The notes: a model not told the origin generated them from the sequence alone. A DNA stretch of 64,000 nucleotides from Roseomonas aeriglobus (GCA_016937575.1 JAFHKN010000002.1:3035001-3099000), one strand, 5' to 3'; shown: positions 32,339 through 42,377, counted from the stretch's first letter. Program-made: numbers and translations.

Positions 32339-34783
32339 ATGTCCACGATCTTTCGCGCCGGCGTTGCAGTGCTATGCCTGCTGTCGAGCACATCGGCGCT
32401 GGCGCAGGCGCGGGTCTGGCAGCTGAGCGAAGCGAGCGGTCGTGTAACGGTGACCGACGCTCGCGGAACGCGGCCGGCCGAGCGTGGCATGACGATCGCG
32501 CCGGGAGCCACGGTCCAGACAGCTCCCGGCAGTCGTGCGGTAATGGTGCGCGGACCCGAGTTCGTGACCGTCTCGGCGAACAGTCGCATCCGCGTGCCAG
32601 AGGCGGCACAGCAGACCGGCCTGATCCAGATCTTGCAGGATTGGGGAACGGCGCTGTTTCGAATCGACAAGCAGCCGAACCCGCATTTCGGTGTGAAGAC
32701 GCCGTATCTGGCCGCAGTCGTGAAGGGCACGACTTTTTCGGTCACCGTTTCCCGCGAAGGGGCGTCGATGCAGGTCGTCGAGGGCGCGGTCGAAGTTTCG
32801 ACCGACGATGGCGGCGCACGTGAACTCATCCGACCGGGTTCGCTGGCGCTGGTCACGGCGGCGGATCGATACCGATTGACGGTCCAGGGGGACAACGCGC
32901 ACAGCGTCGATTCCCCCGCGCGATCGGCACCGCCGGCGGCGCGGCCCGCGGTGGATACCTCGCCGACACCCACGCCGCCATCGGATACGCCGCCGCCTGG
33001 CACTAGCGATGGATCATCTGCACCGGCACCATCGACCGACGTTCCGGCGAACGACGTCGTCTCGACCGTGATCGTCGAGAAGCCGGTGGATTTGGGCAAG
33101 GTGACCAACGGCATGATCACCGGTCCAGCTCCCGTCCAGCTTGCGTCGATCGCGGTTTCGCCGGCGACGACCACGGTTGATGTGCGTCCCTTGCCCGCCG
33201 CTGATGCCGAAGCGCGGGCGCGTGCCGAACGCGAGGCGTCGGAGGCGGCTACCCGTGACGCGCAGGCGCGGGCCGCAGAAGCGCAACGACAGGCTGACGT
33301 CGCCGCGGAAGCTGCAGCACAAGCCGCACGGGAGAAGGTCGAGGCGGAGCAGCGTGCTGCCGAAGCAGCGGACCGTGCCGCTCGCGCCGAGGCTGCGGAA
33401 CAGGCACGTGTTGCAGAAGCTCGTGCGCGTGACGAAGCAAAGGCTGTAGACGATGCCCGGCAGGCCGCCGAAGCGGCACAAAGGGCAGCCGAACAAAGTG
33501 CCAGGAACGACGCCAAGACGGCCGACGACAAGGCGAAGCACGACGCAAGCGCGGCGGACGATGCAAAGAAGGCTGCCGATGACGCAGCCAAGAATGCGGC
33601 CGAGGCCGATAAGAAGTCCGCCGACGAAGCCAAGAAGGCAGTCGACGAGGCCAGAAAGGCGCAGGACGCGCTCGACAAGGCAGCGGCCGACGCTGCAAAA
33701 AAGGCCGCCGACGAAGCCAAGAAGGCAGCCGACGAGGCCAGAAAGGCGCAGGACGCGCTCGACAAGGCAGCGGCCGACGCTGCAAGAAAGGCCGCGGACG
33801 ACGCTAAGAAAGCCGCTGATGACGCGCGCAAGGCCGCCGATGACGCGACCAAGAATGCCGCTGAGGCCGACAAGAAGGCCGCCGACGAAGCCAAGAAGGC
33901 AGCGGACGAGGCCAGGAAGGCGCAGGACGCGCTCGACAAGGCGGCGGCCGATGCTGCGAAAAAGGCCGCGGACGACGCTAAGAAAGCCGCTGATGACGCG
34001 CGCAAGGCTGCCGACGACGCGGCCAAAAATGCGGCCGAGGCGGACAAGAAGGCCGCCGACGAAGCCAAGAAGGCAGCGGACGAGGCCAGGAAGGCCCAGG
34101 ACGCGCTCGACAAGGCGGCGGCGGATGCCGTGAAAAAGGCTGCCGAGGACGCGAAGAAGGCACAGGATGCGCTAGACAAAGCTGCCGCAGACGCCGCGAA
34201 GAAGGCGGCAGACGATGCAAAAAAGGCCGCCGACGAGGCGCGCAAGGCCGCCGAGGATGCGGCGAAAAAATCGGCTGAGGCTGACAAAAGGGCTGCTGAC
34301 GAGGCCAAGAAGGCGGCTGAGGAAGCAAAAAGGGCGCAGGACGCGCTCGACAAGTCGGCCGCCGACGCCGCGAAGAAGGCGGCCGAGGACGCGAAGAAGG
34401 CGGCCGACGACGCAGCGAAGGACGCGGCGGACACCGCGAAGAAGGCGGCGGACGCGGAAAAGAAAGCTGCCGAAGAGGCTAAGAAGGCTGCAGACGAAAC
34501 TGCCAAGCTCGACGCAAAGGCGGCGGAGGACGCGAAGAAGGCTGCCGAGGAGCAGGCCAAGCTCGACGCAAAGGCCGCAGAAGACGCGAAGAAAGCTGCC
34601 GAGGACGCCAAGAAGGCGGCGGACGAGGCGACCAAGGCTGCCGAGGATGCCGCCAAGAAGGCTGCAGAGGATGCGAAGAAGGCCGCTGACGAGGCCAAGA
34701 AGGCGGCGGACGATGCCGCCAAGAAGGCTGCCGACGAGGCCAAAAAGGCCGCCGAGGATCTTAAGAAGGGCGTGGGTATCTAA
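32339..34783 (+). CDS. FecR-domain protein with a long Ala/Lys rod
   Basis: The 814-residue protein has a signal peptide ([16 protein letters not shown]), a FecR-type beta domain (about residues 30-165, with [15 protein letters not shown] and VVEGAVEVS), a Pro/Ser/Thr linker (about 190-270) and then roughly 500 residues of Ala/Lys/Asp/Glu-rich helix made from repeats such as [20 protein letters not shown]. The rod resembles TolA domain II or LEA-type helices. There is no membrane anchor after the signal, so it is exported to the periplasm or beyond. It is divergent from the TpsB-type gene. A GGGG ribosome site precedes ATG 32339. Confidence 0.88.
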   Translation: MSTIFRAGVAVLCLLSSTSALAQARVWQLSEASGRVTVTDARGTRPAERGMTIAPGATVQTAPGSRAVMVRGPEFVTVSANSRIRVPEAAQQTGLIQILQDWGTALFRIDKQPNPHFGVKTPYLAAVVKGTTFSVTVSREGASMQVVEGAVEVSTDDGGARELIRPGSLALVTAADRYRLTVQGDNAHSVDSPARSAPPAARPAVDTSPTPTPPSDTPPPGTSDGSSAPAPSTDVPANDVVSTVIVEKPVDLGKVTNGMITGPAPVQLASIAVSPATTTVDVRPLPAADAEARARAEREASEAATRDAQARAAEAQRQADVAAEAAAQAAREKVEAEQRAAEAADRAARAEAAEQARVAEARARDEAKAVDDARQAAEAAQRAAEQSARNDAKTADDKAKHDASAADDAKKAADDAAKNAAEADKKSADEAKKAVDEARKAQDALDKAAADAAKKAADEAKKAADEARKAQDALDKAAADAARKAADDAKKAADDARKAADDATKNAAEADKKAADEAKKAADEARKAQDALDKAAADAAKKAADDAKKAADDARKAADDAAKNAAEADKKAADEAKKAADEARKAQDALDKAAADAVKKAAEDAKKAQDALDKAAADAAKKAADDAKKAADEARKAAEDAAKKSAEADKRAADEAKKAAEEAKRAQDALDKSAADAAKKAAEDAKKAADDAAKDAADTAKKAADAEKKAAEEAKKAADETAKLDAKAAEDAKKAAEEQAKLDAKAAEDAKKAAEDAKKAADEATKAAEDAAKKAAEDAKKAADEAKKAADDAAKKAADEAKKAAEDLKKGVGI
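33560..34760 (+). repeat. Tandem repeats encoding the Ala/Lys rod
   Basis: The DNA is internally repetitive with an 87-bp (29-codon) unit clearly seen at 33620 and 33707, and longer block duplications around 33811-33980 and 33991-34140. Differences are mostly silent or A/V exchanges, so copy number may vary between strains. Confidence 0.85.
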
Positions 34784-34875
34784 CCTCGCCCCGCTCTGCG
34801 GCGGGCCCTGCAATATCGTTCAAGCCGGGTGCTATCCTTGGGAAAACATTAGTCATTCTCCGGTAGGATGCCGCG

Positions 34876-37209
34876 ATGGACCTTCGCTTCTTTGCCGCCG
34901 GAATTCGCAATCGCCTGTCCAAGCGTCATGTGATGGCCGGCATCGTCTCAGTGTCTTTGGCGCTCGCCGTGCTGTGTGGGGTGACCGGTAGTGGCATCGG
35001 TGTAGAGCGAATGCTCTCGGCCTGGAGCGCCGCGCTACGCAGCCATCCGGCGAGCGGCGACCTGCACATCGTCGAAGTCGATGCGGCCAGCATCGCCGCG
35101 ATCGATGACTGGCCATGGTCGCGCGCGGAACATGCGAAGGTGGTCGACCGGCTGCGTGCCGCTGGCGCAAGCGTGATCGCCTTTGACATCGACTTTTCCT
35201 CCCGCTCCAGTCGCGCGGGCGACGCAGCTTTCGCCGCGGCGATCGATCGGGCGGCCGGTCGTGTCATCCTGCCGACTTTCCGGCAGACGTCCGGTAGCCG
35301 CAATGAGAGCGAGATCGACGCACTGCCGGCGGCTGCGCTGCGGCAGAACGCTGCCCTCGCGGCCGTCAGCGTTCTGCCCGATCGCGATGGCGCCATCCGG
35401 GAGGCGCCGATCGGCACCGTCACGGCCGGGGTTCCGCGGCCATCATTGTCGGCGATGCTGGCGGGGCGGGCAGGGGCCGCGGGCGCATCCTTCCCGATCG
35501 ATTATGCGATCGATCCGACGACGATCCCCCGGCACAGTTTCATCGACATCCGCGACGGGCGGTTCGACCCGGCCACGGTTCGAGGCCGCCAATTCCTGAT
35601 CGGCGCGACCGCGATCGAACTGGGTGATCGCTATCCCATTCCGAATTACGGGGTCGTTCCCGGCGTTCTCGTCCAGGCACTGGCCGCGGAAACGCTCGCA
35701 CGCGGTGTACCCTCCCGGGTCGGCTGGCCCGTCGCCATTGTCATCGCCCTGTTGTGTGCGATCGGGATCGTCCGGACACGGCGCAGTTTTGACCTCGCCG
35801 TTGTCGGCGTGGCTTGCCCGGTCATTGTCTTTCTGTTGGCCGTCGGTCTGCAGGCGGCGTTCGGCATTGTCGTCGCGCTAGTCCCGGCGCTGCTTCTGCT
35901 CGGCTGCACCCTTTTCGCCACCATCGCGGCGCGTTTGGCCCTGGCCTGGCACGCACGACGCTTGCATGACCCGGTGACCGGCTTGCCCAATCGTCAGGCG
36001 CTGGCGGTGTTCCTGCGGGGCGGCTCGACGGGCGGTGTCGTCGTCGCGCGCATCGCCGATTTCGAGAAATTGGCAAGCGGCCTGTCTAGCGAAGCCACCG
36101 GGCAAGTCATGCTTCGGCTCGCTGATCGCATCCGCCTGGTCAGCGAGGACGCGCAGATCCATCGGATTAACGATCGCATGTTGGCGTGGCCGGCGACGAT
36201 CACCATCGACCAGGTGGCGGACCGATATGCGACGCTCCGCACGTTGATGCTGTCACCGATCGAGATCGGCGGACGCCGGATCGATGTCAGCCTGTCCATC
36301 GGTATCGCCGATAGCTGCGCCAAAGATTCCGAGCAGACGATCGCCAATGCCGCTCTTGCCGCCGAGCAGGCGCATGAGGCGCAGAGCGGATGGCACCTTC
36401 ATACGGACGCGGAGGGTGAGGCTGTCGACCGCGACCTCTCGCTGCTGGGGGAACTGACCGAAGCTGTCGAGCGGGGTGAACTGACGGTTCACTATCAGCC
36501 TAAGCTCGATATCGCTTCCGGCCGCATTGCCAGCGTTGAGGCGCTGGTACGCTGGGACCATCCGACGCGAGGCTTCCTGCGCCCCGACCTGTTCATCCCG
36601 CTTGCCGAGCGCAACGACCGCATCGAGGGGCTGACGCTGGCCGTGATCGAGCAGACCATTGCCGATCTGAAGGGTTGGGCGGCGCATGGGCACGCGCTGA
36701 CCGCCGCGGTCAACCTGTCGGCGAAGCTGCTTAGCTCCGACAGCTTCAACGCTGATCTTATCGCGCTCTTGCATCGCACCGGCGTCGCGCCCGAACGACT
36801 GATCTTCGAGGTGACTGAGTCGGCCGCAATGGTTGAGCCGGAAGCCGCCCAGGCGGCGCTCACGCGATTCCGGGAAATGGGCGTCGCGGTCTCGATGGAT
36901 GACTATGGCACGGGCCAGTCGACGCTGTCATATTTGAAGCGCTTGCCGCTCACCGAAGTGAAGATTGACCGGAGCTTCGTCCAATATGCCCATCAGAATC
37001 GTGGCGATGCCATCTTGGTACGCTCGACCGTCGACCTCGCCCACGAATTGGGGCTGAAGGTTGTTGCAGAGGGCGTTGAAGACGAAGCCTGCCTCGCTTT
37101 TCTCTCCTCTATCAATTGCGACATGGCGCAAGGATATCTCATCAGTCGTCCTGTCGATGCGAACGAGATTACCGCAATGCTATCCAGTAAGGCAGCAAAA
37201 GTCGCGTGA
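34876..37209 (+). CDS. CHASE2 - degenerate GGDEF - EAL phosphodiesterase
   Basis: The protein probably degrades cyclic di-GMP in response to a periplasmic cue. One N-terminal helix leads into a CHASE2 sensor (about residues 40-275, with HIVEVDAASIAAIDDWPWSR and FDIDF), then three or so transmembrane helices (about 280-355). A GGDEF-like domain follows in which the signature is INDRM, so it should not make cyclic di-GMP. The EAL domain has EALVRW, NLSAKLL, DDYGTGQS, KIDRSFV and AEGVED, all residues needed for activity. ATG 34876 has GGTAGGA upstream. It follows the FecR-rod gene on the same strand. Confidence 0.92.
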   Translation: MDLRFFAAGIRNRLSKRHVMAGIVSVSLALAVLCGVTGSGIGVERMLSAWSAALRSHPASGDLHIVEVDAASIAAIDDWPWSRAEHAKVVDRLRAAGASVIAFDIDFSSRSSRAGDAAFAAAIDRAAGRVILPTFRQTSGSRNESEIDALPAAALRQNAALAAVSVLPDRDGAIREAPIGTVTAGVPRPSLSAMLAGRAGAAGASFPIDYAIDPTTIPRHSFIDIRDGRFDPATVRGRQFLIGATAIELGDRYPIPNYGVVPGVLVQALAAETLARGVPSRVGWPVAIVIALLCAIGIVRTRRSFDLAVVGVACPVIVFLLAVGLQAAFGIVVALVPALLLLGCTLFATIAARLALAWHARRLHDPVTGLPNRQALAVFLRGGSTGGVVVARIADFEKLASGLSSEATGQVMLRLADRIRLVSEDAQIHRINDRMLAWPATITIDQVADRYATLRTLMLSPIEIGGRRIDVSLSIGIADSCAKDSEQTIANAALAAEQAHEAQSGWHLHTDAEGEAVDRDLSLLGELTEAVERGELTVHYQPKLDIASGRIASVEALVRWDHPTRGFLRPDLFIPLAERNDRIEGLTLAVIEQTIADLKGWAAHGHALTAAVNLSAKLLSSDSFNADLIALLHRTGVAPERLIFEVTESAAMVEPEAAQAALTRFREMGVAVSMDDYGTGQSTLSYLKRLPLTEVKIDRSFVQYAHQNRGDAILVRSTVDLAHELGLKVVAEGVEDEACLAFLSSINCDMAQGYLISRPVDANEITAMLSSKAAKVA

Positions 37210-37235
37210 CGATAGTCGAACCCTAGGCAGACGAT

Positions 37236-39008
37236 ATGCCCAAACGATCGATCAAAGAAATCTTGTCTATACTGCTCCTCGGCGTGCTTTATCTCACGCT
37301 AGCTGCTGCCGCGATTAAGCTGACCCGCTTCGAAGGCGGGGTTGCCTTTATCTCTGTGGCAAACGCCGCGCTCCTTGCCCGATTGCTGACGCTGCGGCCT
37401 CCGCGCTGGATGCCGCATTTGGCTAGCTGCGCACTCGCCGGGATGGTCGCAACCGCCTGGGTCGGCCTCGGGGTTGTCGCGGCCATCCCGATGGCATGCG
37501 TGAACCTTTTTGAGGTAGTAGCGGCGGCGTTAATCCTTCGGCGCGTTAGCCCGAGCCCCAGCAAGACGGGATCTCGGGCAAGCCTCCCTTGGTTTTTGTT
37601 CGCCGCAGGCGGGGCGGCTCCTGCGCTGAGTGCGTTCGGCGGCGCAGCAGTGGCGACGGTGCTTGGCGGTGACAGCTACTGGGGCAATTGGGCGCACTGG
37701 TACGCGGGCCATGCTTTGGGTGCGGTGACCTGCACCCCGATCGCCGTTTATTTCCTGCGCGGCGATGCCAAGGCTTGGGCTATGATGGCGAAGCCGGCGG
37801 CAGTAATTGAAGCGGCTGCGTTAATTCTGCTTGTCGCCCTTACCAGTGTGTTCGTGTTTGCGCAGGACGGATTTCCGCTATTGTTCCTGCCCATGCTTCC
37901 CATAATTTTGGCTACCTTTCGACTGGGTCGATTAGGTGCGGCCGCGTCTATCGTCTTGCTAACTGTGATCAGCGGATGGCTTACAATTGCTGGGCACGGA
38001 CCCCTTGGTCTGTTGACCGGGCCAGTCGGCGAGCGAGTACAATTCTTTCAATTCTACTTAGCGTGCATAGTCCTCACGATACTTCCAATCAGCGCGGAAC
38101 TCGCGCGCCGTAACGCACTCTATCGACGCTTGCACGAAAGCGAGGCGCGCTATCGGCTCCTCACCGAGAATTCGACCGACATCATCGTCAATCTCGATCT
38201 GAGCGGCCGCATACGGTTCGCTTCATCATCGATCCAACAGATTAACGGGTACACACCCAAAGGCGTGATCGGCCGTCGCGCTTCGCAGATGGTCCACCGG
38301 GAAGACCTGGGCGAGGTAATTAGAGCGCATGCAAGAGCTATCTCAGACCCAAATTGCACAGTCATCGCCGAATTCCGCGCTCGGGATTCGATTGGTAAGA
38401 CGCGATGGTTCGAGACCCAGACCCGTGCAGTCATCGATGAGGCGGGCAGGGTAAACGGATTGGTGAGCGCGATCCGTGACGTCGACCACCGCAAATCAGT
38501 CGAGAGACGACTTCTTGCGGCGGCGATGACCGACCAGCTAACCGGCATTGCGAATCGGGGCGCGTTTGACGCGCAGCTCAATCTCGCAATTGAGCGCGCG
38601 GGACCAGATGGCTTTGGATGTGTCGCGTTGTTTGACCTCGATCATTTTAAGGCGGTGAACGATTGCTATGGTCATGCTGCGGGCGACGCGGTTCTTCGCG
38701 TCTTCGCGGATCTTGTGCGTGATCGGATGTGCGACAGGGACTTCGTCGCGCGCTTCGGCGGCGAGGAGTTCGCGGTCATTCTACCTGGTGCGACAGCCGA
38801 ACAGGCCGAGTTGATCTGCGATCGGTTGCGCGTGGCTGTTGCCTCGGCCTCGATTTCGGTCGCGGGAGTCAGCATCCATGTTACCGTCAGCGGCGGTGTG
38901 GCTCGGTATGACAGAGCCGTCACAGCCGCAGGGGTTCTGGCCGCCGCCGACCGGGCGCTTTACGAGGCCAAGAAAGCGGGTCGGGATCGCTTGAGGCTAG
39001 CTGCCTAA
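37236..39008 (+). CDS. MASE1-PAS-GGDEF diguanylate cyclase
   Basis: The 590-residue protein should synthesise cyclic di-GMP. Eight or so N-terminal helices form a MASE1-type sensor (about residues 10-290), followed by a PAS domain (ESEARYRLLTENSTDIIVNLD) and a GGDEF domain with DQLTGIANRGAFD, DLDHFKAVND and the intact signature RFGGEEF. It lies 26 bp behind the EAL gene, so the pair has opposing predicted activities. Codon use and base composition look AT-richer than in the first 20 kb. Confidence 0.92.
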   Translation: MPKRSIKEILSILLLGVLYLTLAAAAIKLTRFEGGVAFISVANAALLARLLTLRPPRWMPHLASCALAGMVATAWVGLGVVAAIPMACVNLFEVVAAALILRRVSPSPSKTGSRASLPWFLFAAGGAAPALSAFGGAAVATVLGGDSYWGNWAHWYAGHALGAVTCTPIAVYFLRGDAKAWAMMAKPAAVIEAAALILLVALTSVFVFAQDGFPLLFLPMLPIILATFRLGRLGAAASIVLLTVISGWLTIAGHGPLGLLTGPVGERVQFFQFYLACIVLTILPISAELARRNALYRRLHESEARYRLLTENSTDIIVNLDLSGRIRFASSSIQQINGYTPKGVIGRRASQMVHREDLGEVIRAHARAISDPNCTVIAEFRARDSIGKTRWFETQTRAVIDEAGRVNGLVSAIRDVDHRKSVERRLLAAAMTDQLTGIANRGAFDAQLNLAIERAGPDGFGCVALFDLDHFKAVNDCYGHAAGDAVLRVFADLVRDRMCDRDFVARFGGEEFAVILPGATAEQAELICDRLRVAVASASISVAGVSIHVTVSGGVARYDRAVTAAGVLAAADRALYEAKKAGRDRLRLAA

Positions 39009-39271
39009 CAGGTTCAACCGACAACGGAGGTTCGAAGAAACTCGTCCCTCTGTAAACGTTGCGGATTCGCTCGAATTTTCCCTCGTATAACTCTCACGGA
39101 TAAGCCCGTTCGCTTTCTAAAGTTTCAGCCATCCGACGGCATTGCAGAAATCCCGCTCTCGCCAAGAAACGGATGAACGTTAAGCGGTTGTGTAGCTTGC
39201 AATTGAATTTTGTCGTTAACCCCCCGTTTACACCATCCTGTAATAATTCCAGCACTTAAAGGGCCGGGTTT
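39009..39271. other. AT-rich intergenic region before the Tad-like genes
   Basis: These 263 bases contain no gene. The sequence is markedly AT-rich and may hold the promoter of the three pilus-type genes, but I see no box I can assign. Confidence 0.45.
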
Positions 39272-41164
39272 ATGCCAGGATGGTTTAGCGCAAGTCGTGT
39301 CTTTCGTGATGATCATCGTGCGGCAGTGCTGCCCATGATGGCGATAGGGCTTATCCCTGTCATCATTGCTCTCGGGTCAGCAATCGACATGGGGCGGATC
39401 TACGTTGCAAAATCGGCGCTACAGGCCGGGGTTGATGCTGCGGCCTTGGCAGGCGCTCGAGCCTACAACGTATCCGGCAGTATGCCGACATCCCGCGAAA
39501 GTCAGGTTAACGCGTATTTCTTTGGCAACTTCCCGGACGGCACGATGGGTGCTCAAAACCTATCGCTGACACCGCGGTTTGAAACTGTAGCTAATCGCAA
39601 TCAAACGACGGTCAAGGCGACAATAGATTTGCCAATGACGTTCATGCGCGCGTTCGGGTTCTCACAGCAATCGATAGAGGCGATAGCGACCGCTGAAATA
39701 CAGCCGCACCCGCTTGAGGTCATGATGGTGCTCGATAACACTGGCTCGCTCAGGGCGAACCTGCCTGCCGATGCAACCGGGGTGATCAAGACGCGCATTT
39801 CGGCCCTCAAGGACGCCTCGCGCAGCTTTCTCGACATCCTTTATCAGGGCGCCGAGTCGCGCGCCGACCTGGCGCTCGGTTTCGTGATGTACGATATCAC
39901 CGTCAACGTCGGAAAGTTGCTGCCGTCGGGAATGGTGAAGCAAAAGGCAGCCTACAACGATCAGTATATGAACTCGTATGGCGGCACATGGCCAACACAG
40001 CCGCTGGCTTGGAAGGGATGTGTCTTCGGCGACACAACCGTGCGCGACCTGACCTCTACTGTAAGTTATGCCGACCCCGGCGCTTGGGACATCGACCGCA
40101 CGCTACCAGGTGAGAATGGACATCCGTCTATTGAGCCATATTTTATCCCGCCGTTCTACGTTCCTCGGATTGCTGCGAGCGCCGCCGATGCGGCAACAAA
40201 GTCCAACTCGACCGGTGATTTCTACAAATACTCGTCAGTAGAGCCTGGGTTCAACCTTTATCGGCTGCATGCGAGCTACGCCGACGCTATGCTGAATATG
40301 GACCTTTCTGGTGATAACTTTGCGTCGAATCCCTATCGGCGCTGGTTTTATCAATATTACCTCGGGCTCAATAACGGTGCTACGACGGCGGCCGACGACG
40401 TAATCACGACAACGAGTGGAGCCTACTACGATCCGTCCACCATGACGTGGGATTTCAAAACGAACACCGGAACGCCATTTAAGGTAAATTACGATCGCAT
40501 TCCGCGTTTAAGTGCGGATTGGCGCGACCCAACTGCTTACCGCATCAATCCTAACGGTGGATCCACGGACAACTCCAGTCAGAACAAGACTGAAACACCC
40601 TCCCCCAATTGGCAGTGTCCGGAAGAGGCCGAGCCGATCACCTACGGTCGATCGAAGAACTACTGGCTGAACGTAGTAAGTCAGAAAAACGCCGCGATCT
40701 ATCCCGCCAACGGCACACTGCATCACGCAGGTTTGTTGTGGGGATATCGATTGCTGGTCCGCGATGACATTTTCAAGCGGGTCAACCCTGTCAACGAACG
40801 GGCAAAACGTGCCTTAGTGTTCATGACAGATGGCGAGACGGCCCTGGGTACGACGCAGAACGGATATACCGACCGCACCTGGACTTTTTACGGAAATTAT
40901 GCGGATGCGCCGATTAGCGCAAACGCTGGTAACTTAATCAGTCAGTCGGAGCGGCGCTTTGCTAAAACCTGTGCGTCGTTGCAGGCTGAGGCGAACCCGC
41001 CGAAAGTTTATATCGTCGCGCTGACCACTACGGACGCCGGCACGCTATCGATGTTCGAGAAATGCGCGCCTAGCCACGTTTATCGGACGTCCGACGCGGC
41101 AACCTTAAAGGCAGCGTTTGACGACATCGCGTCCGAGCTCGTCGACCTGCACCTGGTCAAATAA
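39272..41164 (+). CDS. TadG-like pilus assembly protein
   Basis: The 630-residue protein begins with the Tad_N segment: VFRDDHRAAVLPMMAIGLIPVI and one transmembrane helix, then the family's RIYVAKSALQAGVDAAALAGAR. A von Willebrand A-type region starts at VMMVLDNTGSLR (MIDAS-like D-x-T-x-S) and resumes with LVFMTDGET. It is probably anchored in the inner membrane with a periplasmic body that helps assemble Flp/Tad-type pili. No tadA, tadB, tadC or flp gene is in the window. Confidence 0.88.
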   Translation: MPGWFSASRVFRDDHRAAVLPMMAIGLIPVIIALGSAIDMGRIYVAKSALQAGVDAAALAGARAYNVSGSMPTSRESQVNAYFFGNFPDGTMGAQNLSLTPRFETVANRNQTTVKATIDLPMTFMRAFGFSQQSIEAIATAEIQPHPLEVMMVLDNTGSLRANLPADATGVIKTRISALKDASRSFLDILYQGAESRADLALGFVMYDITVNVGKLLPSGMVKQKAAYNDQYMNSYGGTWPTQPLAWKGCVFGDTTVRDLTSTVSYADPGAWDIDRTLPGENGHPSIEPYFIPPFYVPRIAASAADAATKSNSTGDFYKYSSVEPGFNLYRLHASYADAMLNMDLSGDNFASNPYRRWFYQYYLGLNNGATTAADDVITTTSGAYYDPSTMTWDFKTNTGTPFKVNYDRIPRLSADWRDPTAYRINPNGGSTDNSSQNKTETPSPNWQCPEEAEPITYGRSKNYWLNVVSQKNAAIYPANGTLHHAGLLWGYRLLVRDDIFKRVNPVNERAKRALVFMTDGETALGTTQNGYTDRTWTFYGNYADAPISANAGNLISQSERRFAKTCASLQAEANPPKVYIVALTTTDAGTLSMFEKCAPSHVYRTSDAATLKAAFDDIASELVDLHLVK

Positions 41165-41166
41165 TC

Positions 41167-41739
41167 ATGGCCACACTGTCTCAGTGCGAGCGTGGCGTGA
41201 CAATCGTCGAGTTCGCCTTTCTGTCACCGATAATGTTATTTTTGATCTGTGGGGCGGTAGAGATCGGCCACCAGATATTTGCACGCCAAGTGCTTGAAGG
41301 GTCTGTGATGGAGGCCGCGCGCGCGGCGACGGCAACTCTTGAATCAAGTGAGGCTGAACGCATTGCGGTAATGAACGCACGGATCAAGCTCGACATGAAG
41401 CAGTTTCCCGCGCCGGCTGGACGCGAGATTTCCATAGTGACGAAGGTCTATGCCGATTTTGCTTCAGTGACGCCGGAACTGTACACCGATAGCAACAAGA
41501 ATGGCACATATGACTTGGGGGAGCCCTATGTTGACCGTAATAAGAACGGGCGCTGGGACGCCAGCGTGCCAAAGTCAGGAACGCTAGGCGGGCCGGGAGA
41601 CGTTGTTAGCTACACTGTCACTTATCCCAAGCGTGTATTATTCGGTTTCGTCGGGGTGGTCACCGGCATGACAGACGGCGTCGTCCCACTGTCAGCGACT
41701 ACTGTCGTGCGTAACGAGACGCTGAGGCGTAACTCATGA
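41167..41739 (+). CDS. TadE-like pseudopilin with calcium-loop-like repeats
   Basis: The 190-residue protein has the TadE N-terminus CERGVTIVEFAFLSPIMLFL (Gly, then Glu at +5, and a hydrophobic helix), as in prepilin-like proteins. The periplasmic part contains two copies of a D-x-N-x-N-G-x-x-D-type loop, DSNKNGTYDLGEP and DRNKNGRWD, like dockerin or EF-hand calcium sites. It starts 2 bp after the TadG-like stop and overlaps the next gene by 4 bp. Confidence 0.87.
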   Translation: MATLSQCERGVTIVEFAFLSPIMLFLICGAVEIGHQIFARQVLEGSVMEAARAATATLESSEAERIAVMNARIKLDMKQFPAPAGREISIVTKVYADFASVTPELYTDSNKNGTYDLGEPYVDRNKNGRWDASVPKSGTLGGPGDVVSYTVTYPKRVLFGFVGVVTGMTDGVVPLSATTVVRNETLRRNS

Positions 41740-42377
41740 TTATGAAACGACTACGCGACGACCGCCGTGGCGTCTCGTTCCTGGAATTTGGGCTTATCCT
41801 GCCAATCTTTTTAGGCTTCACGCTGACCGCGATCGAATTTGGAAACTTCGTCATGGCTACCAACCGGGTTCAACGCTTGGCCGCAATGTCGAGTGACCTG
41901 GTGGCGCAAAGCGGCAGCGGCGAGATCGGGGTCACCGAGGCGCAAATCTATGATTTGTTCAACGCGTTCGATCTTAGTGCAAAGCCCTATGATCTACGCA
42001 ATTTCGGGCGCATCGTAATTACAGGGGTACAGGGAACTGATAACGACAACAACTCGATAGTCGAGAACCGGATTCTATGGCAGCGCTTCGACGGCGGCTA
42101 TGCGACGATGGCGCCCCTTGTTGGCTGCAATCAGGCGAATGCACTTGCAACCTTGCCGAATGGGCGGACACTCAACCTAGACGAGGTACTGTTCCATGTC
42201 CAAATAAGCTACGAATACCAACCACTGTTTTCGATGCTACCATTTCGCATGGCGAGTCTTGACCCGGCAATCACTCGGGTTTCTATGTTCCGCGCGAGGT
42301 CTAAGGACTTCACGTCTCCGGTTCCCGACAACCGTTTCCCACCAAAGAAAAATTGCAGCAGCCCGACGGGGCTTTAG
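41736..42377 (+). CDS. Second TadE-like pseudopilin
   Basis: The 213-residue protein opens DDRRGVSFLEFGLILPIFLGF, the TadE/pseudopilin N-terminal helix with Gly and Glu in place. The rest is a periplasmic domain (MAPLVGCNQANALATLPNGR and the IPFRM-like LPFRMASLD). The ATG at 41736 overlaps the previous stop. The three genes form one unit, probably the minor pseudopilin part of a Tad system whose machinery lies elsewhere. Confidence 0.86.
   Translation: MIMKRLRDDRRGVSFLEFGLILPIFLGFTLTAIEFGNFVMATNRVQRLAAMSSDLVAQSGSGEIGVTEAQIYDLFNAFDLSAKPYDLRNFGRIVITGVQGTDNDNNSIVENRILWQRFDGGYATMAPLVGCNQANALATLPNGRTLNLDEVLFHVQISYEYQPLFSMLPFRMASLDPAITRVSMFRARSKDFTSPVPDNRFPPKKNCSSPTGL

Noticed and set aside
32266..34743. 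825-residue Ser/Ala-rich frame on the minus strand opposite the FecR-rod gene
   Set aside because: It is the antisense of the Ala/Lys repeats, with no ribosome site, no domain and extreme low complexity. The plus-strand gene has a signal peptide and FecR domain.
33620..34760. CRISPR array in the repetitive region
   Set aside because: The repeats are contiguous 87-bp coding units with no unique spacers; no cas genes are present. No CRISPR array was seen anywhere in the window.
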